DNA of 64,000 bases from Misgurnus anguillicaudatus (GCF_027580225.2 NC_073357.2:45098001-45162000), one strand, 5' to 3'; shown: positions 35,136 to 47,879, counted from the stretch's first letter. Notes: generated by a model not told the origin, from the letters alone. Numbers and translations: made by a program.

Positions 35136-36020
35136 TTGTGTTTAAGACAGAAATCTGATTGTATGATGCATATACAGTGCACATACTAATACTATTCGCC
35201 TACACAGCAAGTCTCTTAAGAAGCAGAAAGTAAAAAGCACAGTGGCATAAAATTCAGTAGAGAACAGTGATCAACTACTGAGGTCATGACTGTGGCCTGA
35301 TGATCTCATCAGACACTGAACCTCCTGCTATGGCTTTGTATCTACACCAAACCATGTTACTGTACAAACTCCAATAAAAGAGAGAAAAATAACAATGTGC
35401 TTTTCGGTGGGAGGGTAATAAGACCACGTATTGTTTCCAACTGGCTGCAGTTAACAGAAATGTGACCACAGATCTATTTAGTGCAGAATTACTCACTGGA
35501 AATGTAGTTCATCAACTCTGTGTTCCTAGCTTTTATGCACTTCTTTGTCCTGTTTTGGTTGGAGGGGCAAGACTTTAGGGTAACCACTGTAATGCAGTTC
35601 AAGGAAACAACAGGGCAGCTGTTCTCCAAAACATGGCTTCTCCTCAGACCAAATAAAGGCTTTGAGACACAATAGAGCCAAGGCTTTTCCCTTGGACACA
35701 GACCCACTGTTTACCATAAAAGTAGTGCAGTTGTTGGGGCTGTATGTTGAGTTAACCTACATTTACACTACGCTTAAAGCTTTTTTTGCTTGGTTTTACA
35801 CAGCATTCATTCCAACCTCAAGGGTATTCTGTGCCCCTACTTGAGCTAGATGAAACCTCAGCAATGTTGCTGTTAAACTGGTGGTATTTTGTGTGGTGAT
35901 ACGACATTAAAAAAGATATGAGGAAAGTCTGAAAGTATGAAGATGTTTGGGTATGGGTAGCATTTCATAAAAAAGAGAAAGACACAGAGATCACAGAAGG
36001 CAAAGACATAGATCTAACAG
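35136..36020. other. intergenic, nothing recognised
   Basis: Unique-looking sequence. Two overlapping minus-strand ORFs at 35489-35717 lack any recognisable domain. Confidence 0.45.
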
Positions 36021-37103
36021 TAGGGGAGAGCGGGGCACAACCTAACGCTTTTTGGTTTTGGCTCAATCATTCAAAAATATTTGAGTTTGATTAATTATAT
36101 TTTTACAAAACATACATCTCTGCTACAAATGAACATTTGAAATTTGTTTCTAGTACTTACCATTCTTGGACAAATACACCAAATGTGACAGAAGTGCAGA
36201 CATTACAACTTACCCCATAGGTGGGGTTCATTGCAACAGGCAGGGGGTAATACACTTGCTAAAAATTAAGTTTGCAGGCAGATATTTCAATACTATTTTG
36301 TCTATATACTTGAAGTGGATATTGTTTATATATCTGTCTATAATAGACAAGTATCCACACTGTATTCATTCATCCAGCCTTTTCTAACAATAGTTCAATT
36401 ATAAATGGATGCAAATGTCTAAATATGTGAGAAAAAGCAGCACAATTATGACAAAACATTTTTTTATATATGTGACCCAGTCTGTAATAACCATACTACA
36501 GTTTCAAAATCAAATTCTGAGATAATGAGCATCAAAGTCTGATTTTAGCCATTCATTTCATTATCATTTCAATCTTTGACGTGACCTTATTCAATCAATA
36601 TTAAAGATATGAACACAAATACATTTGACACACGATTTTTGACAGGCACATTTATTTTGTTTGCAGCCAGCAATCATTCGTGTGTAGCCTTTTTAAAACA
36701 AAGGCAAGAATTACGCTAACGTTAGTGGTTTTCATATCGTAAGTGCTGAGGGGTTAGTTGTAACACAGCGTTACAATTAACCCCGCTGGGTCAAAATATT
36801 TTCAAGCCCACCAAAAAAGTTGCTAAGAGCTGCAGACATATTTCAAAACGATGCTATGTTTTAGTCAACAAGACACTGATTAATATGACATAGCATTGGA
36901 TTTGGTATCTTACACACCCAACTTAGAAACCGAAAAAAACATATGATGAAAAAATCTTCTTACATGCCACCAATCACAGATCGTCTTTTGGCATTGTGAA
37001 AAAAATACCGGAAAAACAAAATGCTCAACCTTGTGCAACAATGTAAACAGTCCGTGTTACAACTAACCCCGCGTTAGTTTTTGCCCCGCGCAGCCCTATA
37101 GAA
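36021..37103. mobile_element. inverted-end repeat, about 1.1 kb (GAGCGGGGCA type)
   Basis: Left end TAGGGGAGAGCGGGGCACAA; right end TTTTTGCCCCGCGCAGCCCTA is its imperfect inverse, including CTAACG / CGTTAG. Internal TTAGTTGTAAC and ACAATTAACCCCGC repeat the motif. No transposase. The sequence at 36474-36600 has a diverged relative at 57300-57440. Confidence 0.6.
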
Positions 37104-39853
37104 TAGCACAATACCATACACAGTATACATTCTCAATAATGATGAGTTATTTTCAACTTTTTCAGCATTGGGTCAAAAGGGGACAAACCCAGACCTACCC
37201 AGACGTAAATTAAATGTTTATATTTGACCCAACAAAGGGTTAAAACAACACAGCATTGGTTAAAACCATTTGTGCATTATTCAGTAGAGCATCCCGTTGC
37301 ACTCTTTTACACAAACCCAACTGCTGGTTTAAACGAATCTAAAAAAACATTATTTTGCATGAACGTACTAAAGAAGTATATATTTCTTGTTTAATTTATT
37401 CAAATGTCTCATTCAGTTTAATCAAACTCAATATAAGGGTACTCTTTCAAACTTTCAGGGAGTAAAAATTTAAATATTTGTAAAACAGTGTTTCAAGTTA
37501 ATTGAACAGATTATTCATTATAAAATTAAAAACGTGATTAAAACATTGATTTGTTTAGAGCCAGAAAGTAAAATACTACTTTTGTCCTAATGAGTCAAAG
37601 CCATGTTACTTACCCCTAACAGGCCCCTTGACCTTCTAAATACCACACACCAAATCCTCATTAGCCTTTCGTTTTTTTCCACAACACAATTCATTTTGCA
37701 CACATTCCTGGAGAAGATCATAGAGTGCAAGCCTTTGCCAGCTCATTGGCAGTCATTCTTACGGTGCATTTTAAGCTTTCAACAATACTGTCCCTGTTGA
37801 CACAACCAGCATATGTTGTGCTTATGTTGAGGCTACCCAGCATTGGATGCAGGTGTCCCCTCAAATCTCCTTTAAACAAATTTTAGGTTTTTAGTTGACC
37901 AGTTTCTCTAGAATAACCATAACCTGGAGAAAAGGAGACTTTTAGTAACTTCAAATCATTTTGCATGCAAAATAAGCATATGGACAGCGAATTACTTTTT
38001 GATTACAGCACAGTAAATGGGTTTGTGCTATTTGCATGAAAACCCTTTCTGTCGTGTTTGTTGTGTTTTGAGGTTTTATTTAAAATAGGACAGACAAGGA
38101 ATCTCATAAAGTTTTGCTCATACATTTGTGGGTAGCTGCCTATGTGGTTTCACACTAGACATGTTTTTATGACCAAAAGTCTACCACTCACTTGTGAGTG
38201 AACGAACTGTGAAATTGGATAAGGTGCATGAAAAACAGTTAAAAATAACACAAGGAAATAATACATCCTGAATATGTGTGATGATAGGCACTCCCCAAAA
38301 CGCCTTAATTGAAAGATAATTCATGCTTTTTCCTCTTTTACCGCTGAATCATCTTTTTTATAAATATTCTCCAGCTGTTTAACTTCCCGTCTGCCCCTCT
38401 CTCTCTTCCTGTGATCTGTAAGGACTGTCGTACCTCCCCTCAACCTTGTGACCTTTCTGACTGTAGTCCTGTCAGACCGGTTAAGCAGGTGAGGGTCGCG
38501 CGTGGGCCTGGCACTGGCACAGGGCACCATCCTGTTTCTTTGCAGTCCATTGTTTCCTCGCTCATCTGTAGGGTGAGGTCTCACTGACTGCACGCGAACC
38601 ACCTGCACATCCTGCCTTCATTGCACGGCATGAAGAAAAACAAACTGTGGTCACTGCATTGCACCGACACCGTGTTTTTTAAGGCCTGCATCTAATGAAG
38701 TGCACCTAAAAGTTTACATTTGTGATCATGGTTGAAGCTGACATAGCAAAGTGAAGCTTTCATCTCAGAAGACCATTATTTGTGGAAATTACAGATGGTA
38801 ATGATGCAAAAAGGCTAAAAATGAAGATTCAGTGACTGTGTAAGCAGTGTGGATGAAACTTGAGACAAGGCAAGCTTAAGTATTAAGGATGAAACCACAT
38901 AGCGGTGATAACAGTTACAGTACAATTAAAGCTATAGTGTGTCAATTAAGAGGATTAAGTGTTAATGGTATGTGTAATTGTACAGTCAGGGTAAAGAGCT
39001 ACTTACTTTCACTTTTATAGAGTTGATCCATAAATTACAAGTTAGAAAACAACTTAATCAGTCGAAGCGGTCCAGTATTTGGTAACTATGTAACCTCATT
39101 GAGGTAAACAGAGAACGCAGCCTCATTTGAACCCCAAGCAACCCCTTCATCCATTTGACATGCACAGACTTGGCACATTTGTTATATGGGCCACATGGAG
39201 GGAAACTCTTTGGGAAGTGCGATGAGAGCAAGAGACTTTTTCAAGGCAAGCTATTATTCTTTGATAACCAGGCTTTTGCGTTTGGCCTCCCTAGTGCTTT
39301 TCATTAAGGAAGGAATCACCTTGGCTTTGCCAGAATTTAATCAGAAACAGCCCGCTGCAATAGCTAATTGAAACAAGCTGGACCTCCACGCTCTATACAA
39401 TACACAATAAGTGACAAATTTGACTACAAGTTGTAGTGAATATTACAAAAACAAAGTCATTGCAATACAAGGCTCTCTGCTTGTCGCAGCTATGGCATGC
39501 AAAAACATGTTTTGGCATTACAATGGAGAGACTGGAAAGTGAGCAATACAAAGGCAACATATTTTAGATGTGTAAATGCTGTGATGATGCGATGAAAGGT
39601 ATTATTTTAAATACACTATGTAAACTAAGACCCCTTACGCAACATTTAACTGTTGTTTTGCTAGAAACTTTATTAAACAAGACAGCCTATAATAAAGCAA
39701 AAAGTTTATAGTAGTTATGCTGCTTAGCTCTCATTTTTTGACAGAAGAAAGAAAGGTTTAAGGTCAACTCGCCATATTTTACCGTGTAGCCTACAGTATA
39801 TAATGTAAAATAAGTCAAGGAAAAATTCTACTTTCCATATTTGCCATGTGAAT
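37104..39853. other. intergenic, mostly unique
   Basis: About 2.7 kb with no recognised gene. Holds a polar 95-residue minus-strand ORF at 38321-38608 and a compositionally complex, repeat-free segment at about 39187-39400 that could be a conserved non-coding element. Confidence 0.4.
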
Positions 39854-40681
39854 TTAAGGGACATTCCACTTTTTTGAAAATATGCTCTTTTTCCAGCTCC
39901 CAAGTCTAACTTAAATGGTTGATTCTTACCGTTTTGGAATCCATTCAGCTGATCTCCGGGTCTGGCATAGCTTAGCACAATCCATTGGATTAGACCATTA
40001 GCATCGTGCTTAAAAATAACCAAAGAGTTTCAATAATTTTCCTATTTTAAACTTGACTCTTCTGTAGTTACATCGTGTATTAAGACCGACGAAAATTAAA
40101 AGTTGCGATTTTCTAGGCAGATATGGTTAGGAACTATACTCTCATTCTGGCGTAATAATCAAGGACTTTGCTGATGTAACATGGCTGCAGCAGGCGTAGT
40201 GATATTACGCACTGCGCAAAAATAGTCCCCTGCCATTGAAAGTCATAGATATGTACACTAGATGTCACCTTGGCTACGTCAGTTCATTGGACCGAATGCG
40301 TCAAACAGAGCTGCCATCTTGAAACAGAGGAACCCCGCATCAGCGTCATTGAAGGCAATGGTGTAATGGAAATAAAATCACCATAAATCGTCATGATTTC
40401 TTGGTTTTCTTTTGGTTTGTTTTAACATTTAGCATTGAGTTCATAAAAAAATTTAAGTTTTGATATTTTGAAAATCTACTTTTTCTAACTATAATGCATA
40501 GTGCTAGTAGCCCTAACATCCATACGCAGCACAAAAGTCTGGCATCGTCCATGAATTCGAAGTACAGGCGGAGATAGCCGTGTTACCTAGCTACTTCCAA
40601 TGACCAGACCCCTGTTCTAAGATGGCGGCGGTTTTGATGCACGCTTAGAACCCCAAGGCCACATCTAGTTTCTATATCTAT

Positions 40682-41519
40682 TAGGGCTGTCACGGTTATG
40701 AAATTTGGCTGACGTTAATTGTCTAATAAATTGTGACGATTATGACGATTAAAGGTGCTCTAAGCCATTCACGCGTTTTAGACCATAAAACATTTTTTGT
40801 TACAGCAAACATCTCTGGTTGCTGCCTGTCCGCTGATCAAACTGTAAAAAAGGCAATCTCTGTAGACAGCCCAGGCTCCACAAACTGCAATAAAAACAAA
40901 GTGGCCAAACCTACTACCAGAAACGATAACAAAGTGTTCCAGCCAATAAATGACAAGAAAGATTTGGGGGTTAGGTGCGTTCATGAAAGCACGGAAGGGA
41001 GGGGGAGGAGTTAGCTATGCTCCGTTTGTTTGAAAACAGTTCAAACGTCAACAAAAAGTAACGTCACACAGATTTGCTTAGAGCGCCTTTAATTGCCTGT
41101 TTTAGGGCTTTGCCATTTAATTCTCATAGATTTTTTGTTTGTTCATGAAATAATTTTTACATGTTGTTGTGATTATTTAAATTAAATCTTTTGCAAGGTT
41201 TACCTGGCAGTAAATATTAATACACATAACACATATTTAAAAGAAATTATTTAATGAATATATCTTTTCAAAAAATGAAAAACAAATCCCTAAATTTGAA
41301 AATGCTGTTTTGGAAATGTATGTTTTGTAAGTTTAACAGCATTTACAGCGTTGCACTGTCAGTCAAGGAGCGCCATTAGATATGGTCTCGTTTATGCAGG
41401 CTCTGCAGCTCCCCTTTGTGTTTTTAGAGAGAAATGCAATCATTGCGGTGATCTAAAATCATCGCGATGAGGTCAAACAACTGCGATAAGACGATTATTT
41501 AATCATTGTGACAGCCCTA
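40682..41519. mobile_element. hAT-like MITE (TAGGGCTGTCAC family, copy 2), nested
   Basis: Ends TAGGGCTGTCAC / GTGACAGCCCTA lie within a perfect 8-bp duplication ATATCTAT (40674-40681, 41520-41527). Same family as 8629-9012. It is longer because a third element sits inside it (about 40751-41090). Confidence 0.9.
40751..41090. mobile_element. third-level nested MITE
   Basis: Inverted ends AAAGGTGCTCTAAGC / GCTTAGAGCGCCTTT. The flanking sequence matches the uninterrupted copy at 8629-9012, which locates the insertion. About 340 bp. The target duplication is ambiguous (TTA against TAA). Confidence 0.75.
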
Positions 41520-42113
41520 ATATCTATAATTGTAAGATACTAAGTGGACTATTTTCGGGCACAGTGTAATATCACTACGCCTGCTGCAGCCATGTAACAT
41601 CAGCAAAGTCCTTGATTATTACTCCGGTTTGAGAGTATAGTTCCTAACCATATCTGCCTAGAAAATCGCAGCTTTTAATTTTCTGTCATTCTTAGTACAC
41701 GATGTAACTACAGAAGAGTCAAGTTTTAAATAGGAAAAATATTGAAACTCTTTGGTTATTTTTTAGCGTGATGCTAATGGTCTAATCAGATTTAATGGGT
41801 TGTGCTAAGCTATGCTAAAAGTGCTAGCGCCAGACCCGGAGATCAGCTGAATGGATTTCAAAACGGTAAGAATCAAATGTTTAACTCTAGGGGAGCTGGA
41901 AAATGAGCATATTTTCAAAAAAAGTGGAATGTCCCTTTAAATATACATTAGCTAAAATGTTTGACAAAACAAAGAAATCTCTGATATATTCAGATTGTGA
42001 CATTTAATGTGAATGAATGTATGTATCAGTCAGAAGAAAGACAGCAGTTTTAATGCCACCTACCATGTACAGATATTGCCCTGTGAATTTTGTATAGCTA
42101 CCTTACAATTAAT

Positions 42114-42370
42114 ATGGGGCGGCAGTGGCTCAGTGGTTCATGTAGATTGTCTACAAACCGGAAGGTTGGTGGTTCAATCCCTGGCGCCACCTGACCAAGT
42201 CTTAAGGTGTCCTTGAGCAAGACACCTAACCCTGCTCCTGAGCTGGATGGCACCTTGCATGGCTGACGCCACTTTTGGTGTATGAATGAGTAAGTGAATG
42301 TGAGGCAACTTGTAAAGCGCTTTGGGTGGCCATGGGTCTGTTGAAAGCGCTATATAAATGCAGTCCATTT
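42114..42370 (+). mobile_element. full-length tRNA-derived SINE
   Basis: 5' tRNA-like head GGGGCGGCAGTGGCTCAGTG (A box TGGCTCAGTGG) and B box GGTTCAATCC. A body follows with GTCCTTGAGCAAGACACCTA and the tail GTAAAGCGCTTTGGGTGGCC … GCGCTATATAAATGCAGTCC. Its plus-strand ORF is not a protein gene. Confidence 0.85.
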
Positions 42371-42562
42371 ACTTATAAACCATTTTTTGCAAAAAAGCAT
42401 GCTGTCTGCTGTGTTCAAATTTCATTTGTTTGTTTTATTGGATCGGCTGCAGTGGATATTGGCGTATAATAACATCAAGGGGATATGATGAATATCATCT
42501 GTTAACCTTTGGAAAATGCAGAATGGGAAGGCCATATTCTATCTCTGCTGGAGTGTTATAAA

Positions 42563-42590
42563 GTGTGTGTGTGTGTGTGTGTGTGTGTGT
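42563..42590. repeat. (GT)n microsatellite
   Basis: Fourteen perfect GT units. Confidence 0.97.
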
Positions 42591-42977
42591 TAAAAGTATG
42601 CTTGAGCTAAACTCTTGGGTCAGATCTCAGGAATATTAAGCTATTTAATTACCCACTAGAAAGAAGATAAATTGTGTTTTGGATGGTTAAAACTGGCTTG
42701 GCAGAACAGTTGTGAATGTCTCGTTGTAGGCCTCTGAAACAAATCAACAAAACCAAAATAGGTCTAAAATGAATCCATATGCTTTTATAGACTATTACTA
42801 ATACTAATACTCTTTCCTTGTATTGTTTACTAAAGTAAATGCTTATATAATAGATAAATTCCTTGTTGGTGTTACATTTGAAATACTACATACATTAAAT
42901 ACCATGAAGATGACTCCTTCATATCAGAAGACACCTTAAACTAATTTTGATGAAGCAGCTATGTTGTCAAAATATCA

Positions 42978-43286
42978 TTAAAATGAATAGTTCACCCAAA
43001 AATGAAAAATCTGTCATCATTTACTCAGTCTCATGTTGTTATAAACCTGTATTCATTTCTTTGTTCTGACGACCACAAAAGAAGATATTTTGAGGACTGT
43101 TAAAAACCAAACTGATCATGAGCCCCACTTGCATAGTATTCTTTTGTCCTACTATGGATGTCAACGTGGCTCACGATCAAAATATCTTCTTTTGTGGTCA
43201 TCAAAACAAAGAAATGTATACAGGTTTGTAACAACATGAAAGTGAGTAAATGATGACAGAATTTTCATGTTTCCTTACCCCTTTAA
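42978..43286. mobile_element. Harbinger-like MITE (ATAGTTCACCCAAAAATGA family, copy 1)
   Basis: TTAAAATGAATAGTTCACCC at the left and an imperfect inverse ending CCTTACCCCTTTAA at the right. The arms are inverted through CATCATTTACTCA / TGAGTAAATGATGA and AAAGAAGATATTTTGA / TCAAAATATCTTCTTTT. Confidence 0.82.
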
Positions 43287-43289
43287 CTA

Positions 43290-44131
43290 AGGACAGAAAT
43301 CTGTTTAATGCTCGGATCCTTCTCATACTTAGCCCCTAAGCTCTGGATCTGGAATGATTTACCAAATAATGTTCGAGTATCAGACACAGTCGATCAATTT
43401 AAATCTAAACTTAAGACATTCTTCTTTAACAAAGCATTCACATAAAATGTCCAGTAAATGTACTTATCTCACAATAGTTAGTTTGTCTAGAACAAAGCAC
43501 TCACATACCTCATATGGGTAATATACTAATGCCGCAATAGGTAGCCTGTCTGGAACCGAGCGGAACGGACACTTGCATTACATGCGAACGGCCCCTATGC
43601 TAATAGAATTCTGTTTTTCTCTTGCTGTCTCGTCCTCGACCCCGAGGACAATCAGACAAACAGTCCCAGTTCCTCATGCTGTGAAGGTCATTACACCACT
43701 GATCTACTGGCTGTCCTTCAACGTGATGCCCAGCCGATACGCGACCAACGACCACCGGCTGAACCACTTTAATCCGCTTACCCGCTTCCTACCCCTACCG
43801 TGTATATATATATATATATATATAAATATATATTAATCTCTCCAAAGGGTTTTTGTCCTTCTAGGAGTTTTCCAACTGGGATTTTCTTCTAGGGGTTTTT
43901 TCATCCCCGGGAGAGCCAACCAACTTTGGCTTAACTTAGCACTTTACTGTATACATTACATTATTGTTACGCTCGCTTGTACGGTTTATTCTTAGCCGCT
44001 GTATTCTACTTCTTATATTATCTATTGATTATTCTGTGTTCTCCCCTACATCTACTCATGTAAAGCAGCTTTGAAACGATTAACAATTGTGAAAAGCGCT
44101 ATATAAATAAAATTGAATTGAATTGAATACG
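43290..44131 (+). mobile_element. 3' end of an L2/CR1-type LINE
   Basis: Bases 43323-43445 read SYLAPKLWIWNDLPNNVRVS… LKTFFFNKAFT-stop, the C-terminal tail of a non-LTR reverse transcriptase ORF2. A long 3'UTR with a short AT microsatellite (43803-43830) follows and ends in AAAGCGCTATATAAATAAAA and a (TTGAA)n tail. 5'-truncated, so not an active copy. Confidence 0.82.
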
Positions 44132-44987
44132 CCACCTCTTAAATAAAGTGAATAAATGCTGTGTTGGAACATTGAAGTGGTAGATATGTGATCCTGCAAT
44201 TTCCAGATTCTTTTAAAAATCAACACGATCAAAACCTTTTTTTTCATGAATTATTTCTGATATTGACTTTTCCATGACGACCAAGCAACTGCTGTCTACT
44301 AACAAGTACATTTCCATCCTCAAATAATTTGGAAAGTTGGAATGCTTGTCAAAGTTAACAATTTAAGAGTCAAATTACCTTTTTGTTATTTATTTATATG
44401 GCAAGTGCTGTCATATCAGAGATGGCAATAGTTTGAGACCGTCATTCAGGGTGAGTGTTATTTCTGTTCTGTGGCTTGTGGCTGAAAGACCGTAAAGCTA
44501 AATCAAAAACATGTGATGTGAGAGTGACACGATAACCGCACATTCAGAGTCAAACTTAGTGCACCAAAGTCGAACAATGTAAAAGACTACTGAAGCAGTT
44601 TCCAGAGCTATGCAAAGCCAGGTCAGATGTGTGCTATCTCGGCTTGGTTTGAGCTCATTCCTTTCTGAGGTCTGTTTATAATATTTATTTAGCCGTAATG
44701 TAGTTTTCATGACCATTTCCACCCTCTCACTGACCCCTAAAGACCCACTAAATTGCCTTGAAATGTGCTGCTTTGTCTGACGTGTTGACGTCATTTCTGC
44801 TGAAACAGGAAAGTAGTGCTGCTGGACATATTGAGCCCCCCCCCCCAATAGCCAATAGTGTTCAGTTTACTTCACAGCCTGGAATGTGATGAGAAGCTAA
44901 ATTGTTTATTCGTATTAACAGAAGTGCAAGCAGTTTTTATGTTTATGTCTTATAACTGCAAATTTTGTCAACATTTTATAGCACACA
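44132..44987. other. intergenic, nothing recognised
   Basis: Unique-looking sequence. The 116-residue minus-strand ORF (44498-44848) has no recognisable domain, and a C10 run lies at about 44827. Confidence 0.4.
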
Positions 44988-45514
44988 CACTGTACAATTG
45001 AAAAGTTGGATCCACTTAAAAAATTACATTAATTGGTAACACCTAAAAAATGAAAGGTGTAAGTTTTAGAAGGATCTCTTGACAGAAATGCAGTTTAATA
45101 TACATAACTATATTATCAGTTGTGTATAAAGACCTTACATAATGAACTGCATTGTTATTACCTTAGAATGAGCCGTTTTTATCTACATACACCTCACATG
45201 AAAGTCGCCGTCATGTTTCTACAGTAGCCCTAAACAGACAAACTGTTCTACAGAGAGCTCTTAATTCCTACGTTGTTTTAGACGATGACACGTTTGTCCT
45301 GTGGCGGGTACCATATGCGTTTTAAAATGAAGGGGTGAGCTTTTGATTGAAATATCACAATCTTACCACTAGATGTCACTAAAATGAACAGACACCACCT
45401 TTAAGTTGTTTCAAAAATTAAGTTGTTTCTCCAAAAGTGAAAGTAAAATAAATGTAGGTGTTACCAATTGAAGTATTTTTTTTAGGTTGATCCAACTTTT
45501 CACTTTTTACAGTC
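44988..45514. mobile_element. CACTGTA…TACAGT MITE with an inserted or divergent centre
   Basis: Arms of about 55 bp: AAAAGTTGGATCCACTT, AATTGGTAACACCT on the left against AGGTGTTACCAATT, AGGTTGATCCAACTTTT on the right. The centre (45060-45440) has a CTAGATGTCACTAAAATGAA segment typical of another fish repeat. Confidence 0.7.
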
Positions 45515-46098
45515 CACAGTTCATTTTAATTTAATGGGGACTTTAAAATTAAACAGGGTATTTGCCTTTTAGAAAGATCCTCTAAATGTAAAATCAATTA
45601 ACTAACGTTTTTTGGCAAAAACCTCCACTTAAAAAAAATCAGTTGGACAAGACAAAGTTGCAAAATCACTTATGATGCAACTAGAATTCAGTCAGGACCA
45701 CTTTGTCAAATAATGATTTATTACATTATATGCATACAGTTAGTGTTGGCGGTACCCAGATAGCAAAATTGCTATGGCCCAGATCTGGTTCACATCTGAC
45801 ACCTTCATCTGGCCCACCTTTGGCATGGAATGATGGCACTTGAGCGGTCCACCTCTTTTTTTCCAGATCTTTACCAAAAACAAAACATAGAAACGCCACA
45901 TGTCAGCCAAACACAAAGCAAACAATGCAGATCTGGCCCAAATCTGGGTAATAGTTAATTTAAATTTTGGCCCAGATTCAGCCCAGACCCAACACCATTA
46001 TCTGGTCCACACCTGGCATGATTGATGGCACTTGTGTGGTCCACTCCTGTTTGACACGCCTCGCCCACGAGGAAGCCAGAGTGATGCCACAAACAGAG

Positions 46099-46262
46099 TA
46101 TGAATCTCAACCATGGTGACAATTAAATGAAAAACTTCATGCTGCAATGCATGCTGGTTATTAACAAATTACAAATCTCATTCAGGACTCCCAGCATGCA
46201 CTGCGACATGGCTAAATAATGAACTTTTTACAATTTTCTTTGTCACCATGGTTGAGATTCAT
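46099..46262. mobile_element. small palindromic element inside the 45753-47709 element
   Basis: TATGAATCTCAACCATGGTG at the left is exactly mirrored by CACCATGGTTGAGATTCATA at the right. Inner CATGCTGG / CCAGCATG continue the pairing. 164 bp. Confidence 0.7.
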
Positions 46263-46959
46263 AGTCTGATTCTTGATGTTTGTACGTCCCAAATGTACAA
46301 CAGATATTTTTTGCATAAATTTCTAAAACTCCTTAATGACAAACTGCTGTGAAAGTGCTGGACCTCATATACAACATTGACAGAAAACACACTTTTGATG
46401 AGTAAGTCCTTTACTTAAATGATGATTTTTACCATTATATACTAACCACCACAGAATTGCACTATTAACTTAACATTGCCATAACAAATGTGTTTAATAC
46501 ACACAAAGTAGGGCAACCAAGAAAAATTGGTAAAGAAGTCAAGGGTCCAACTAAAACAAACACTAATCACAATAATGGTGACTTAAAATTAAACAAAGCA
46601 TCAACATCTAAACCTAATAAGTGAATTGTGTTTTCTACAGCAATATTTTTACTGAACATTCAGAAATGTTTTCTAAAAAAATAAAATGCATGTTTCTCTT
46701 TCATTTACATAACAATTAAACAAGTCAATATAATAAACAGTTGTTGTTTTAAACATTGTGTGAACATTAAAACATGACATTGTCATAACGTTTAAAAATG
46801 GTAAAATGTAACATTTCTCAAACGTTCAGACAATGCAGAAATGTTCTTAGAACGTCAAGAAAACTGGACACTTTTTATGTTGGCAGAAAGTTTTTGGGAA
46901 TGTTGGGAACTTTCAGGGAACGTTCTTAGAACTTTTCTCTGTTAGATGGGTAAATGGAT

Positions 46960-47700
46960 CACTTCAGACTGTGCCATATGTTTGCCAAAACCGGGCCGGA
47001 TAAGTTTTAAAAGAACTGGGCCACATTTGCTGCAACATACTATGTGGGCCACTTTAGACACAAACCCACATGAGCCGCTGCTTACTGTGCCATATCATTG
47101 CCAAAACTGGCCCTGATGCATCTTTATACAGCTGGGCCACATTTACAGCATCATATATGGGCCACTTCAGACTCACACCCACATGAGCCGGTGCTTACTG
47201 TGCCACATGTTTGCCAAAACCGGCCCGGATATGTTTTAAAGAACTGGGCCACATTTGCTGCAACATATGTGGGCCACTTTAGACACAAACCCACATGAGC
47301 CGGTTCTTACAGTGCCATATCTTTGCCAAAACTGGCCCAGACACGTTTGTAAAGAGCTGGGCCACATCTGCTGCAACATGTGAGGGCCACATTTGGTTTA
47401 TTCCAAGATTAGGCCGTGTCTGTTGTGCAGCATTTTTGCCAAAGGTGGCCCATATTTGTTGTTTGATATTTGGGCCATATTCACTATTTGTCAGATGGGC
47501 CACTTTTGGTTCATATTCAGATGACATGTTGCCGTGGGCACCGCATCTTTGCCTTAAAAGGCCCACATGTGATTTGATATAAGTGGCCCATTTTTGCTAT
47601 TTTTCATGTGAGCCACTTTAGGTTCACATCCCTTTTATTCGGGCCATAAGAAGACCAGCAGTGCTGCATCTTTGCCTGAAGTGGCCCACATGCGCTTGCT
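46960..47700. repeat. degenerate tandem repeat, unit about 107-119 bp
   Basis: TTTGCCAAAACYGGCCC-like starts occur near 46980, 47099, 47211, 47322 and 47429. Each is followed by AGCTGGGCCACATTTGCTGC or a variant and then GGGCCACTTTAGACACAAAC. Open frames of 66-95 residues on both strands arise from the repeat and are not genes. Confidence 0.85.
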
Positions 47701-47879
47701 ATCTGGGTATGGTTCTGTTCTGGGCAAAGATTTCACTCGCCTGTCCATGCGCATGCATAGACAGAGCCTGGAGAGCAGCGGATAGAAAATAAAATAGACC
47801 CCCCCATAGAACAGAAGAACAGCAGAACAAATAGGCTAATCATACATAGTATTAATGTGCAAACTTACAAGTTTGATAA

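Larger units (their letters stand above)
39857..41936. mobile_element. large foldback DNA element (TTA target site) containing nested MITEs
   Basis: Ends AGGGACATTCCACTTTTTTG / AAAAAAGTGGAATGTCCCT lie within TTA on both sides (39854-39856, 41937-41939), as in Harbinger-type insertions. Inverted arms extend about 350-400 bp (GGAGATCAGCTGAATGGATT, AAGTCCTTGATTATTAC, GTAATATCACTACGCCTGCT are all found in inverse on the left). The centre is occupied by a later hAT-like insertion (40682-41519). Confidence 0.85.
45753..47709. mobile_element. 2-kb TIR element made largely of a GGGCCAC tandem repeat
   Basis: Ends TACCCAGATAGCAA / TTGCTATCTGGGTA are inverted and perfect. Both flanking thirds use the vocabulary GGCCCAGATCTGG and TGGGCCACTTT. 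46960-47700 is a tandem array and 46099-46262 an internal palindrome. No transposase. Confidence 0.75.

Noticed and set aside
42114..42185. tRNA gene suggested by good A and B boxes
   Set aside because: It continues directly into a SINE body and tail, with no matching 3' acceptor stem.
43573..43836. 87-residue plus-strand ORF
   Set aside because: Falls in the 3'UTR of the LINE fragment and ends in an AT microsatellite.
47279..47582. Overlapping 95-residue ORFs on both strands
   Set aside because: Both follow the GGGCCAC tandem repeat, whose unit happens to lack stops.
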